The translations under genes and the position numbers were made by a program. A DNA stretch of 64,000 bases from Taeniopygia guttata. Taxonomy: Eukaryota > Chordata > Aves > Passeriformes > Estrildidae. Below, in pieces: positions 32,430 through 43,530 of the stretch; within the stretch, counting starts at the first letter, position 1, and each line of letters begins with the position of its first letter. The stretch is taken from positions 150,683,001 through 150,747,000 of the forward strand of contig NC_133026.1 in NCBI RefSeq assembly GCF_048771995.1. The letters are read 5' to 3'. The notes beneath the pieces are model-generated. The model worked only from the letters and a program-made list of their open reading frames with translations, was not told the origin of the DNA and did not search any database.

Positions 32430-33060
32430 ACACTGGCACACTTTGCCTTTCCCATGCATCCTACAAACCCCTCACTTGCTTGATCCCAGGCCTGGATACG
32501 CTAATGTAGGTCTATCCCTGCCTCTTATAGAAGCTGTGTATGAGTCTTGTTTTTACTTTGGATGGACACCAGTTACTCCACACCCTCATCATCTTCCAGG
32601 GCCATCTACAGCTCTGCTTCAGCACGTCCATATCTTCCTCATCCTCAGGTGCCCAGAGTTGAACACACATCTCCAGCCTCTGAAGAGCAGAGCAGAGGGT
32701 CAGAGTTGTCCCCTCACCAGCTGCTCATGCTGTGGTGATGAGCCCAGGACACGGAGGGGTTTATGTCTGTGAGTGCACATGGTCAGGGCATGTCCAATTC
32801 TTCATCCACCAACACCCCAAGTCCTCCTTGGGCATGCTTTCAATCAATTCATAACATATCTATTACCCATTACTGCGATTGTTACGTGTCTGAGGGGACA
32901 ACACTGCCAAGATCATTATTTAGGATGTTGAGCAGAGCTGACCCCATGGATCTGAATCCTGGACTGCAGTACTGGGAACTAATTTTCATTTGCACTTTGG
33001 GTCACTGATCCCCAGCCTCTGGGCCAGCCTCTCAGCCACTCTCAGGCCACTCACTGCACT
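32430..33060 (-). mobile_element. CR1 LINE ORF2 fragment, minus strand
   Basis: 'gcctggatacgctaatgtaggtctatccctgcctc', 'cagcacgtccatatcttcctcatcctcaggtgcccagagttgaacacac', 'caccaacaccccaagtcctccttgggc', then 'gccaagatcattatttaggatgttgagcagagctgacccc'. Minus-strand CR1 in the 3' flank of g10. The last part belongs to a more upstream ORF2 region, so a deletion or second copy is likely. Confidence 0.75.
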
Positions 33061-33079
33061 CTCTGGCAACCTGGACCTG

Positions 33080-33330
33080 CTCAGCTGCTCTGGGAGTGGA
33101 GAATGGGAAGGAGCCTCAAAGGCTTCACAAAAGGGTTGTGTCCAACAGCAGCCACAGCTCTCCCCTCATGCCCAGGCTGAGGCACTGGCACAGAGCAGAC
33201 ACACAGCTCAGCCAAGCACCATTTCCTCAAGGCAAATCCTCCAAGAGAACTGGCCTCACCTCTCAACATTTGCCACAACTCAAGACCCCAGAGTTCTGGC
33301 TCACCCCTCCCCTGCTGCTGCTCGCATTTT
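33080..33330. repeat. ~250-bp segment duplicated at 42870-43110
   Basis: The run from 'aaggagcctcaaaggcttcac' to 'ctggctcacccctcccctgctgc' recurs in the same direction at 42870-43110 with few differences, in an otherwise diverged CR1 context. Its origin is unknown; no strong reading frame. Confidence 0.75.
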
Positions 33331-33369
33331 CATGAAGGATAAATTCTTCCTGAAAAGCTTGGTGGGGTT

Positions 33370-34063
33370 CCAACACTGGTGAATGATGGAAGAGCAACTG
33401 ATATCATGTACATGGACTTGTGCAAAGCATTTCCTCCTGTGGCAGACAACATCCTTATCTCTGACCTGGACAGATGTGGAGTTGACAGCTGGAGCATCAG
33501 CTGTGGGGTGCAAAATAGACAGAATGATCTCACTCACAGAGTTGTGGTCAACAGCTCCATGTCTGTGAGAACAGGAATGAGTGGTGACCTACAGAGGCTC
33601 GTATTGGGACCATTGTCACTTCCCATTTTGTCAGGCACAGGGACAGTGCAACTGAGTGTCCCCTGAGGAAGAATGGGAATGACAGCAAGGTGAGCGGTGT
33701 GGTTGCTTGTCTGGAGGGCAGGGATGGCATCCAGCGAGATCTTGACAGGCTGGGGTGGTGTGATTGTCATGAGGGTCAACAGGATGAAGTGCAACGTCCT
33801 AAATCTGAATTGGAGCAATCTCAGTAATGGATATTGGATGGCTAATGAGTTGATTAGGAGCATCCTCAAGGAGAAGGACTTGGGATGTCGGTGGATGAGG
33901 AATTGGACATGCCCTGGCCATGTGAACACGCCAAAATGAAACTGCCCATGCCATGGGCTCATTGCCACAGTGTGGGCAGCAGGTGAGGAGGGAATTCTGA
34001 CCCTCTGTTCTGCTCTGCTCTGGTGAGATTGGAGTCCTGTGCTCAGCTCTGGGGCCTCAAGGG
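33370..34063 (+). mobile_element. CR1 LINE ORF2 fragment, plus strand
   Basis: It translates to recognisable CR1 reverse transcriptase: DIMYMDLCKAF, DNILISDLDRCG, LTHRVVVNSSM, then 'ctggagggcagggatggcatccagcgagatcttgacagg' and 'gagaaggacttgggatgtcggtggatgagg'. The frame is broken. It is cut by the LTR at 34064-34377 and resumes with 'taaggacctgctcacgtggatctg' to about 34560. Confidence 0.85.
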
Positions 34064-34377
34064 TGTCGCACTACGACACAAAATAACTCACGCACTTACA
34101 CTAAGATTAAAAGAATAAAAGGAAGTAACTTTTATATCTAACCTCACAATATATAGAATTCTAAAATTCACCATAGATTAGAAGATGAAATTACCACTTC
34201 TCTAACTACACGAGTTAAACTAACAGTCTATCAATTCTCTCCTCCCACAAAGAAAAATGTAAAACATTGATTATTTACATAGAGAGCATGTAAAAACTCT
34301 AGTAAAAACATATAAACATTTAAAAACAGAGAAAACTTTTTAAACAACTTTAAAACTTTTAAAAGAACAGAACAACA
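34064..34377. mobile_element. Short solo LTR, 6-bp target duplication CAAGGG
   Basis: A 314-bp AT-rich insertion in CR1 starting TGTCGCAC and ending AACAACA, flanked by CAAGGG at 34058-34063 and 34378-34383. CR1 reads straight on when it is ignored ('cagctctggggcctcaaggg' / 'taaggacctgctcac'). TG..CA ends and a 6-bp duplication suit an ERVK-like solo LTR. Reading on the minus strand would put an AATAAA-like region at its start and a TATA-like string mid-way, so strand is left open. Confidence 0.75.
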
Positions 34378-35060
34378 CAAGGGTAAGGACCTGCTCACGT
34401 GGATCTGTATATGGGCTAAAGAGACAGTGAGGGACTGGAGCAACAGCTGTGTAGCCAATGTAAAAACGTGGCCGAGATGGGCTTGTGTCAGAGGCAGGGA
34501 TAAATCTGCCTGGTGTATCCAGGCGTAGGATCACACAAGTGAAGGGTTTGTGGCATGCATTGGGAGAGGAAACTGTGCCACTGTGTGCCCATGAAGGAAA
34601 AGGAGACATAACAATGCTGCAGTGCAAGAGAATTTTATTGAGGCAAAAAAAGAGTGAGAGGTCATGAGTGGCAAGAGGAAGGGAGCTGGTCTGAGGGGTA
34701 AGTAGGGCAACCATCAGCCAAGATCCTTTGCTTGCTGGTAGTTCAGACAGAGCATCAAAGCCTTCCTGCTCCACGGTAGAAACACCTGATGGTGAATGTT
34801 CCGCATAGTCTCTGCCTTGGGAGAAGAGATATGCAGCAGATGGAGCTGGACAGAGCCAAAAGAGAGTGAGAGAAGACCAGGAGGCAGATGGGCCATGTCT
34901 GCAGGCAGCCCGGGCTGGCCCCTTGGCTACTGCCTTGGCCTGAGAGCAGAAGCTGGAAGTGCTGAGCTGGAGGACAGCTTTGGCCCAGAGAGGTGGCTGC
35001 AACACCTGGGGTGTGCTCCAGAGAGTGGGTGGTTGGTGTCAGGTGTGGTGCTGAGGGCCC

Positions 35061-35387
35061 TCAGCAGTTGTAGCCATAGCCCCTTCTGCCATAGCAGCCC
35101 AGGCCTCCCAGCCCATAGCCAAACCCACGGCCGTAGCCAAAGCCACCAAATCCACCAGAGATGGGCTGTCCCTGCACACTGAGCTCAGTGCCCACGGCAG
35201 CCGAGGAGGTGGATCCGACGGCGGTGTTCTGGGGGAAGGAGCTCATGATGGGTCCTGGCAGGGTGACCAGCACAGGGGAAGGGTTGATGATGACGCGGGA
35301 ATCCTGGCATTGCAGGGCACAGGGTTCGTTGCAGCTGTTGGCCAGCGGGGTGGGTCCGCAGGGCTGGCAGAGGGTGTTGCAGGCCAT
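35061..35387 (-). CDS. Feather-type beta-keratin, copy g11 (short tail)
   Basis: 108 residues: the tail lacks four residues (GLGY) of the Gly/Tyr repeat, reading [32 protein letters not shown] (S49 for T, as in g18). Ends RRGYGYNC. Leader 20 nt, intron 35408-35598 (191 bp), TATA-type box 35666-35673, AATAAA 34634-34639 (422 nt, long class). The missing 12 bases are one repeat unit of the tail coding sequence, so slippage or unequal exchange is the likely cause. Divergent with g12. Confidence 0.97.
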   Translation of the reverse strand: MACNTLCQPCGPTPLANSCNEPCALQCQDSRVIINPSPVLVTLPGPIMSSFPQNTAVGSTSSAAVGTELSVQGQPISGGFGGFGYGRGFGYGLGGLGCYGRRGYGYNC

Positions 35388-35665
35388 GGGTGTGGTGTGG
35401 AGGGTGCCTGGAAGAGAGAGGGGTGAGGCAGGGCAGGGGTGAGGGGGTGTGAGGGACGGAGGATGTGATGCAAGATGGTGAGGGAATGTGGAGGCTGTTG
35501 TGGGGCTGTGGGGAGGTGTGAGGGCTGCTGAAGCTGGGGCTGAGTGTGCTGGAAATGAGGGGCCAGGGGTGCAGGAGGGTCAGGGGATTGAGGCTCACCT
35601 GGTTGTCAGCAGGAGCAGGAGGAGGTGTGCAGAGAAGTGTGTGAGGGAGAGAGGCTGTGGGCTGG

Positions 35666-35761
35666 CTTTTATGCTGGTCCTGGAGGGGTGGGACAGCTTT
35701 GTCCCATGGCCTTGGGGCATTTTTTGGCAGCAGCCCTTGCCTGGCCCAGGTTGGTGAGTGA
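35666..35761 (-). promoter_or_regulatory. g11 core promoter
   Basis: CATAAAAG (minus) 35666-35673. The AP-1 position at 35755-35761 is TGAGTGA, one base off. The GC box has decayed to ggggtggg. Confidence 0.8.
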
Positions 35762-37528
35762 TGATGTGGAGAGTGTTTTCCTTCATAGAATTCTTCAGTG
35801 TCATGATCGGTCCTTGAAGCCATGTCCATCTGAGCTTGGCAGCAGCTTTAAAGTGAGAGTTGGCATTTGGGATGTTTTGATTGTTTGATGTGTGTCAGGG
35901 ACGGCTGAATAAGCAACCAGAGCCCAGCGGAGCTGCGATATCATCAGTGAGGTCATTTTGTGGCACACGTCCTCTGTTTTGTGGGTGCCTTGTGAAGACT
36001 GGGACACTGTTCTCTGCTGCTGGATGTCCATCAGCCATTGTGTCACCCAGGAATGCTGAGGGAGCTGCTGATGTCCTGGGGAGTTCACTCTGTAATAACA
36101 TGGAAATGTTATATTGCGTAGGAGTGTTCCTACAGATGAAAGACAGCTCACGGCCTTTTGTCTTGAATTCAATCAAGAGAGAACATCTGGAATAGTAGAG
36201 GCTGATCCAGTTGAACTTGTTTTGGTGTCATGGTCCATTTGGACTTCTCATCTTTACACGACATTGTACTCTGTCATTTAAAGTGTACTCCTTTACCTCA
36301 TTAAAAATCCCTTAAACAAAGACCCAGCCCAGCTTGATCCATTTTTTCCCAGGTTGGACTGTGATGTCCTTGTTTTTATTCCGCATTCAAGCCATAAGGT
36401 TTCATATCTCATATCCTGTTAGTCTTAATAATCTGCTCCTTCTAGCAAAACCCAGTGATTACTAATGGTTGGTCAGCACAGTTGTCTATCCTCCTATGTC
36501 ATGGTGTGGGCATTCCTTTGTGGAATTCTGCAGCTCCATGTCCTTCTTTTGAGGCCATGTCCATCTGACCTTGGTGGCAGATTTTATGAGTCTTAGAGGT
36601 TAAGGGCAGGTGTTGATGGCATGTATCATGGTGGGCTGAAGACATGTCCAAAGCCTTGGAGAGATGGGGTGCCCTCAGTGAGGTCACCCCATGGCACTGG
36701 TGTGCCCTGGGTTTTGGGTGCATTGGGAAGTGGGGCCAGCTCTGTCAGGATTGTCCGGCTTTGCAGGAGCACTGCTTGTGAGGAACTGTCCTTTCCATGA
36801 TATTCTCTCCATCCCCACCATGTTGCCAACTTTCAGAGCCTGTCTATACTCCCAGCCTTTCCTGCTGGAGATGGGAAAGCAATCCCTGTGGTTTAGGATG
36901 GCCTCCCATGCTCCCCAAAATCTTGAGTTGGTTCATCCGTAGCGCTCATCTCAGCAAGGTCACACTGTGGGGTACCAGTGCTAGACTGCGACTGACCCTT
37001 GGAAAGGAAAAAAGCTGAAGGATAAGGACAACAAGACACATGAGGAGCACAGTTCACCATCCATTGATTAATCCACCCTTGAAACCCATGTGCTTGAGCT
37101 ATAGAAAGTTTAGGGTTGTGTTGTTGAGGTCTTGACTGTCCTGGTCCCCACCACTGCTGGGACTCCCTGGTGGAACAAGAATATGGATGTGGTTGACCAA
37201 GAGGGCTTCAGGAACACCATGACACTGACAGGATTGGGGTATCCTCAAAACGAGGACAAGATGAGAAACCTGGGAGTTCTTTCAGGCAGGAAGCGAGAAT
37301 GCAAGTGGGAGATATCATGAATATGCCATGGTATGACCTCACTGACAACACCCCAATTATCCTAAGATTCGGCTGAGTATTTTACGTGTCCTGACACACA
37401 CCATAAACAATGAGATAGTGGTCATCAATTCCTCCAGTTAAGATGTTCTGCCAAGGTCAGATGGACACGGCCTCAAGGAAAGAACACAAAATTGCAAGAC
37501 TGCAGGAAAGAAAACACTCCCCAACTCA
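35762..37528. other. Divergent spacer between g11 and g12
   Basis: No gene. The left part is the A-type flank of g11 (minus): 'gggatgttttgattgtttgatgtgtgtcaggga', 'gaatgctgagggagctgctgatgtcctggggag'. The middle holds an extra distal promoter block (36545-36580, 'ggccatgtccatctgaccttggtgg') and one ~170-bp locus unit. The right part is the B-type flank of g12 (plus) with 'gtggttgaccaagagggcttcaggaacaccatgac'. The extra block shows this spacer is composite. Confidence 0.55.
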
Positions 37529-37625
37529 TGACTCACCAAGCTGGGCCAGCCAAGGGCTGATGCCTAAAAAATGCCCCAAGGCCATGGGATAAGGCTGTCC
37601 CACCCCTCCAGGACCAGCATAAAAG
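37529..37625 (+). promoter_or_regulatory. g12 core promoter
   Basis: TGACTCA 37529-37535; CATAAAAG 37618-37625. Near-identical to the g14 promoter. Confidence 0.85.
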
Positions 37626-37845
37626 ACAGCCCAGAACCTCTCTCCCTCACACACTTCTTCTGACTCCTTCTCCTGTGAAGACAGCAAGGTGAGTCTCAAG
37701 CTTCTGACCCTCCTGCTCCTGCACCTCTGGCCCTTTTCTCTCAGTCCTGTTGGCCCCAGCCTCAGCAGCCCTCACACTTCCTCATACCCCCACAACCCTG
37801 CCCCATCTCACCCTCCTCTCTTCCAGGACCCTCCACACCACACCC

Positions 37846-38208
37846 ATGGCCTGCAACACCCTCTGCCAGCCCTGCGGACCCACCCCGCTGGCCAACAGCT
37901 GCAACGAGCCCTGTGCCCTGCAATGCCAGGATTCCCGCGTCATCATCAACCCTTCCCCTGTGCTGGTCACCCTGCCAGGACCCATCATGACCTCCTTCCC
38001 CCAGAACACCGCCGTCGGATCCACCTCCTCGGCTGCCGTGGGCACTGAGCTCAGTGTGCAGGGACAGCCCATCTCTGGTGGATTTGGTGGCTTTGGCTAC
38101 GGCCTTGGCTACGGCCGTGGCTTTGGCTATGGCTGTGGATTTGGCTACGGGCAGGGCTATGGCTATGGCCTGGGCTGCTACGGCAGAAGGGGCCGCTACA
38201 ACTGCTGA
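37846..38208 (+). CDS. Feather-type beta-keratin, copy g12 (long tail, mosaic)
   Basis: 120 residues. CQPC, VIINPS; the tail adds eight residues net and reads [16 protein letters not shown] before [13 protein letters not shown], with an extra Cys in the tail. This tail is shared only with g13. Exon 1 ends ..GAAGACAGCAAG and the intron (37689-37826) is only 138 bp; both match g14, not g13. Leader 19 nt. AATAAA 38357-38362, 149 nt (short class, like g13). The gene is thus a mosaic with a g14-like 5' part and a g13-like 3' part. Divergent with g11. Confidence 0.97.
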   Translation: MACNTLCQPCGPTPLANSCNEPCALQCQDSRVIINPSPVLVTLPGPIMTSFPQNTAVGSTSSAAVGTELSVQGQPISGGFGGFGYGLGYGRGFGYGCGFGYGQGYGYGLGCYGRRGRYNC

Positions 38209-38379
38209 GGGTCCTCAGCACCACTCCTGACACCACCAGCTCAGTCCTCTGACAACAGCTCCTGCAAGCAGAGCACCTCAGCTCGTGGTTGCTCTGCTTG
38301 CTCCTCACACCATATCCCGATTTCTCTTTTTTCCTGTCTCTTCATTCATGTGCCTCAATAAAGTTTTCCTGCATCAAAG

Positions 38380-39720
38380 CCTGAGACGCCTCCTGTTCTT
38401 CTGTAATTCCAGTGGTCTCACATCCTTACCAAGCACATTCCACACCTCAACAGGCCACTGGGGTATGTGCAACAACACCTTTCCTCACAAATATGTCAAA
38501 AGATCTCATAAGAAAGTCTGGCAAATGAAGCACAGGAGGTGACACTTTCCAAAACATTACAGAAACCCATCACCTGATAGACCAAAGCCTTGGACACATC
38601 CATGCTCTCCTGGTCAAATAATTCTGTGTCAACACACACTTAGCAAACTCTCTTCCCCATCAGGACTCTTGAACTATTCCAGCAAAGAGAGTCCCGAAAT
38701 CCTCTGCTTGGGCAGGAAATCTGGAGTGCAAGTGCTTCAGCTTCCCTGCTCAAGGAAGAACAACATGAGCAGGATTCCCAGCACCATGGACAGTTCAGTA
38801 TTGGATCTCCCCAGACAGACAATCCAACACCTTTTCCATTCTGTGACCGCCCTCAAAGTGAGACATTTTTGCCTTCTTTAGCAATTGCATTCAATTTGTT
38901 TTCCCCTTACACTTGTCTTCTTGTCCTACACATGTGCTCTGCTCAGGACAGCCGGGCTCCCTCCACTTCACTCTACGCACTCAGGAATTTGTGCACGCTG
39001 ATGGCACCTCCCTGTCCACCCTTGTCCCCTGGGTGTCCCAGCTCTCCCAGTTTCTCATCCAGGAATGATTCACCAACCCTTTTGGAATCTTGGTGGTTCT
39101 GAGCTGGTTGCTATTCACTAAACTCACTTCATTTTCACACTGGGGAGACTAGAATTGCACACACCACCTCACAGGGGACCTCACCAGTGCTCAGAAGACA
39201 CCAGGAGTCTTCTCTCCCTGTCTTATCACAACAATTCTCCTCAGTCCTGACCCGGACACTGGAGATGCCTTTTCTCACAATACAGGGACACCTCCTATCC
39301 CATTCCTTCTAACACAGAACCACAAAGGTGTTTTCAGAGAAGAAAACAATTGTTCCAAGTGACACACAGGTATTTCTTCCTACTTGGGATGAATCCTCCC
39401 ATGAGAAAGCACTTGGCAGCTGCCCTTACTGAAGTCCAGCAGATGTCCAGAATCCATCAAATTTTCAGTGTTGGCCCAGTGGATCCAACTCCTGGGCTGC
39501 AGCACTGGGGACTGCTGCCATCTGAATTTTGGACACCGGCCACAAACCACTGAGCCCAGCCCTTCAGACCTTTCTCAGTCCACTACGCTGGGTGCTGACA
39601 CCAGCTGCACTTGCCTGTGTTGTTGAGGATCATGAAATGCTCGCCTCCAACAATCCTTGTCAACCTCCAAATCCTCATTCAATCACAAGTGGCCTCAGCC
39701 TTTGGCACTCAGCCCAAAAT
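38380..39720 (-). mobile_element. Old CR1 LINE sequence in the 3' flank of g12
   Basis: Minus-strand counterpart of the flanks of g3 and g17: 'gaaatctggagtgcaagtgcttcag' (38720-38745), 'ggagactagaattgcacacaccacctcacaggggacctcaccagtgctcag' (39145-39195), 'ccaactcctgggctgcagcactggg' (39487-39512). No coding potential. Confidence 0.65.
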
Positions 39721-40703
39721 TTGGGGTAATTTTTCAGAAGGCACCCACAAACCACAGCACCTGAGGGCCATGGGGTGACCACAGAGATGACACCCCACCT
39801 CTCCAAAGCTTGGGTCAGGTCTTCAGCCCTCCCTGACATGAATCACCAACAGAAAAATTTGACCTCTTAGTACTTGCAATTAAAAGTTGCCACCACAGGT
39901 GGACAGGGCCTCAGGAGCAGGATATGGAATTGCACAATTCCACAAAGACACGCACCCGCCGTGTCAGGGAAGGACAGAGGAGCTCATAGATTGTCAATTA
40001 GTAATTATTGGTTATTTGCTTACAGGAACACAATGCTAACAATTACAGGTTATGAGTTATGAAATTTGTGGCTTGTATGCGGAATAAACTAATTGATGTC
40101 ACAAACAGCCTGAGAAAAAAGGGATCAAGCCCAGTTTGTTTTTTCCTTAATGGATTTCTTAACAAGGTCAGGTAATACAGTTTAAATGGCAGAGTACATT
40201 GTCATGTGAATTGAAGAAATCCAAATGGGCTGTAATACTGGAATAAGTTCAGCCTGAACAGCCTCTCATTCTAAATATCCTCTCTCTTGATCCCATTCAA
40301 GACACAAGGCCATGAGCGCTCTTTCATCCAAAAGGAGAAGCTCCCAGGCACTGGAATCTTGCCAAGCTGTTGCAGAGTGACCTCCCCAGGACATCAGCAG
40401 CTTCCTCAGCATTCCTGAGTGCAACACTATGACTGATGGACATGCAGCGTCATGGAAAAGAGTCCCAGTCTTCACAAGACACTCACAGATCACAAAACAT
40501 GAGTGCCACAAAATGACATCACTGATGACATCGCAGATCTTCAGGGCTTTGGTTGTCCATTCACCCATCCCTGACACACCTGGAACAATCAAATGCACCC
40601 AAATACCAAATTATTAAAGCTGCTGCCAAGGTCAGATGAACACCGCCTCAGGGTTAGGACACGGAATTGCAGAATTGCATGAAGGAAAACACTCCCCACC
40701 TCA
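39720..40703. other. Upstream flank of g13 (A-type)
   Basis: No gene. It contains an extra, degenerate distal promoter block near 39890-39935 (acaggtggacagggcctcaggagcaggatatgg), then 'gcttgtatgcggaataaactaattgatgtcac' (40070-40100), 'ctcagcattcctgagtgcaacac' (40405-40427) and GGTCAGATGAACACC near 40629. g12 and g13 are the only plus-plus tandem neighbours. Confidence 0.55.
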
Positions 40704-40799
40704 TGACTCACCAGGCTGGGCAAGGCAAGAGCTGCTGCCTAAAAATGCCCCAAGGCCATGGGACAAAGCTGTCCCACCCCTCCAGGACCAGCATAAAAG
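40704..40799 (+). promoter_or_regulatory. g13 core promoter
   Basis: TGACTCA 40704-40710; CATAAAAG 40792-40799; CACCC-type box cccacccctcc between. Confidence 0.85.
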
Positions 40800-41074
40800 C
40801 TGGACCACAGCCTCTCTCCCTCACACACTTCTCTTCACGCCTTCTCCTCCTCCTGCCGACAACCAGGTGAGTCTCAATCCCCCGACCCTCCTGCTCCAGC
40901 TCCCCTGACCCCTCTCTTCCAGCACTCAGCCCCAGCTTCAGCAGCCCTCAAACCTCCCCACAGCCCCAAAATACCCTCCACACTCTTTTAACTTTCTACA
41001 TCACTGCTGATCACACCCTCACACCCCTTTCCTGCCTCACCCCCTCTCTTCCAGGCACCCTCCACACCACACCC

Positions 41075-41437
41075 ATGGCCTGCAACACCCTCTGCCAGCC
41101 CTGCGGACCCACCCCGCTGGCCAACAGCTGCAACGAGCCCTGTGCCCTGCAATGCCAGGATTCCCGCGTCGTTATCCAGCCTTCTCCCGTGCTGGTCACC
41201 CTGCCAGGACCCATCATGACCTCCTTCCCCCAGAACACCGCCGTCGGATCCACCTCCTCGGCTGCCGTGGGCACTGAGCTCAGTGTGCAGGGACAGCCCA
41301 TCTCTGGTGGATTTGGTGGATTTGGCTACGGCCTTGGCTCTGGCCGTGGGTTTGGCTATGGCTGTGGATTTGGCTACGGGCAGGGCTATGGCTATGGGCT
41401 GGGCTGCTACGGCAGAAGGGGCCGCTACAACTGCTGA
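41075..41437 (+). CDS. Feather-type beta-keratin, copy g13 (long tail)
   Basis: 120 residues. CQPC; VVIQPS block with the TCTCCC codon pair also seen in g9 and g14; tail [11 protein letters not shown] followed by the long [10 protein letters not shown] insert and [13 protein letters not shown]. Exon 1 ends 40866, intron 40867-41054 (188 bp, ordinary type, unlike g12), leader 20 nt. AATAAA 41585-41590, short class. The Y-to-S change in GLGS is private. Convergent with g14. Confidence 0.97.
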   Translation: MACNTLCQPCGPTPLANSCNEPCALQCQDSRVVIQPSPVLVTLPGPIMTSFPQNTAVGSTSSAAVGTELSVQGQPISGGFGGFGYGLGSGRGFGYGCGFGYGQGYGYGLGCYGRRGRYNC

Positions 41438-41639
41438 GGGTCGTCAGCACCATCCCTGACACCACCAGCTCAGTCCTCTGACAACAGCTCCTGCAAGCAG
41501 AGTACCTCAGCTGATCGTCGCCCTACTTGTGTCTCACACTGGATTCCTTCTAGTCTTTCTCCTGTCTCCATTTCTTTCCCCCTCAATAAAGTTTACCTGC
41601 ATCGAAGTCTGAGATGTCTCCTCATCTTTTTCAATTCCT

Positions 41640-42860
41640 ATGGTTTCATATCCTCACCCAGTAAAATGCCAGGTAGGCCCTTGACATGGATGGAAAAGAA
41701 GCAGAACAACTCCCTTAGGTAAGATGTCACCACCAGCAATAACCAAGACAGGCACTGGATGCAGGGGTTGAGGGCACACTTTCCAAAACATGGCACAAAC
41801 CTAGAACCCCCTGTCCCAAAGGTTTTGACACATCCATGTTCTCCTGCTCATGGCTCTGGTAGAATCTGTCTGTGCCAGCACACAGCTGAAAATCTCTCTT
41901 CCCCATCAGGGCTCTTGAACCCACCCAGCAAACAGGAGGAACAGCATCCATTAGGGCATGAACTCTGGAATACAAGGGCTTCATTTCCCTCTCCTCAAGG
42001 AAAGTCAGCAAGGGCAACATTTCCTCAGTTTTTGGTTGTCCCACCAGAGACTTCACCAGCTTTTCCACTCCGAGACCACTCTCACACTCAAAAATTCTCA
42101 CCTTCTTTCCCCATGGAATTCCATCTGTTTTTCTTTCTTCCCTTCCTCTCTTTCCTTCTCCTGTGTGCTCTGTTGAGAATAGCCAGGCTTCCTCGATTTC
42201 ATTTCCTGCCGTTGGGGATCTGCCTTGTCTCCTGGGAGTCCCAGCTCTCTCTGCCCTCTAGAAATGATTCTCCTGCCCTTTCAGCATCTCGGTCATCCCA
42301 CTCTGGTCTTGTTTCAGTAATCCCTTGTGCTTCTTTCCCTGGAGAGCCCAGAACTGCCCACACCACCCCACACAGGACCCCACCAGTGCTCGAAGAAAGG
42401 AAAGGTCACTTCTCCCAATTTCAGGGAAGGAATTGCTCAAAATCTATCTTGGATACTGGTGATGCCTTTGTCAGGAAGGAAAGCATTGAGATTTTGTGGT
42501 CCCTTTGTTCTCCAGCAGCACCACAGGATCCTGCTCAGCAAAGCCCCTTCCAGACTCTCAGCCCCCAGCATGACCTGGGGCCCACTCCCATTCCTGCCCA
42601 GATGCAGAATTTCACATTTTCCCCTCCAGAACTTCAGAAGGCACCTTTAACCCTCAGTCCCCATCTTCCTCTGACTGGTGGAACAGCCAAATGATTCCTC
42701 AGCCACTCCATCTTCTGCCAGCTCGCTGAGGGGACAACAGTCCCACTGCCCACGTCATTGTTGAGGATGTTGAACAGGGTTGGCCTCATGGCTACAACTC
42801 TTGAACTACTTCCCTTGCGATTTGCTTCAATTTGAATTTGCCCTCTCAGGCAACCTGGAT
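41640..42860 (-). mobile_element. Old CR1 LINE sequence in the 3' flank of g13
   Basis: Minus-strand: 'gagaccactctcacactcaaaaattctcacc', 'gagcccagaactgcccacaccaccccacacaggaccccaccagtgctcg' (42345-42395), 'ctcagccactccatcttctgccagctcgctgagg' and 'gaggatgttgaacagggttggcc' (42760-42785). The inverse of 3290-4160 by g2. A 311-codon open frame crosses it by chance. Confidence 0.65.
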
Positions 42861-42869
42861 TTGCTTAGT

Positions 42870-43110
42870 TGCTCCTGGAGCATGGAAGGGGAAGGAGCCT
42901 CAAAGGCTTCACAAAAGGTTTGAGTCCAACAGCAGCCACAGCTCTCCCCTCATGCCCAGGCTGAGGCACTGGCACAGAGCAGACACACAGCTCAGCCAAG
43001 CACCATTTCCTCAAGGGAAATACTCAAAGAGAACTGGTCTCACCCCTCAGCATTTTCCACAACTCAAGACCCCAAAGTCCTGGCTCACCCCTCCCCTGCT
43101 GCCACTCCCC
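42870..43110. repeat. Second copy of the 33080-33330 segment
   Basis: Same direction as the first copy, flanked by CR1-like sequence on the left. Differences are few (for example aagggttgtgtcc / aaggtttgagtcc). Confidence 0.75.
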
Positions 43111-43309
43111 TTTGGCCTCTGCTCCCTTGCACAGCTGCCCACAACACACATGGAGTCAGCTGTGATGGAAAAGCCTCTTGACATGGAGCACAACTGTTAA
43201 AGCAAGACTACAAAATCAGCCACTTATCGATCACATCTAGAAAACGTTTTTGTTGTGGAAGATCTAAATTTTAAGTACAAAGTCTAACCGTTCCCTCTGC
43301 ACTACCAAA

Positions 43310-43530
43310 GCCAGCATTAAGCCGTGTCCCCAAATGACACAGCTACAGGGATATTAAATCCCTGCAGGGAGGATGACTCCACCATTACTCTGTGCAGTCT
43401 GTGACACCAGTGACAACCCTCTCCATTCCTTAATAGCCAACCTAAACTTCTCCTGAAGACACTTGGACTATGGATTCCTGCTCTCCCGTGGCGCAGCATA
43501 AGGGAAACAGGTCTCACATCCAGATTACTA
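43310..43530 (-). mobile_element. CR1 LINE 3' fragment, minus strand
   Basis: 'cagggaggatgactccaccattactctgtgcag', 'tccattccttaatagccaacctaaacttctcctg' and 'ctcccgtggcgcagc' match the reverse complement of the CR1 3' UTR (the 'ggagtcaccat' and 'ggtttagattgg' region). Convergent zone between g13 and g14. Confidence 0.7.

Noticed and set aside
33379-33666. Open frame with DIMYMDLCKAF and LTHRVVVNSSM as a host gene
   Set aside because: These are motifs of the CR1 reverse transcriptase; the fragment is truncated and part of a repeat.
38085-38200. Short direct repeats in the keratin tails as a CRISPR-like or satellite array
   Set aside because: They are codon repeats (Gly-Tyr/Phe) within an open frame.
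41759-42694. 311-codon open frame on the plus strand
   Set aside because: It lies in CR1-derived 3' flank of g13, has no domain I recognise, and the paralogous flanks do not keep the frame.
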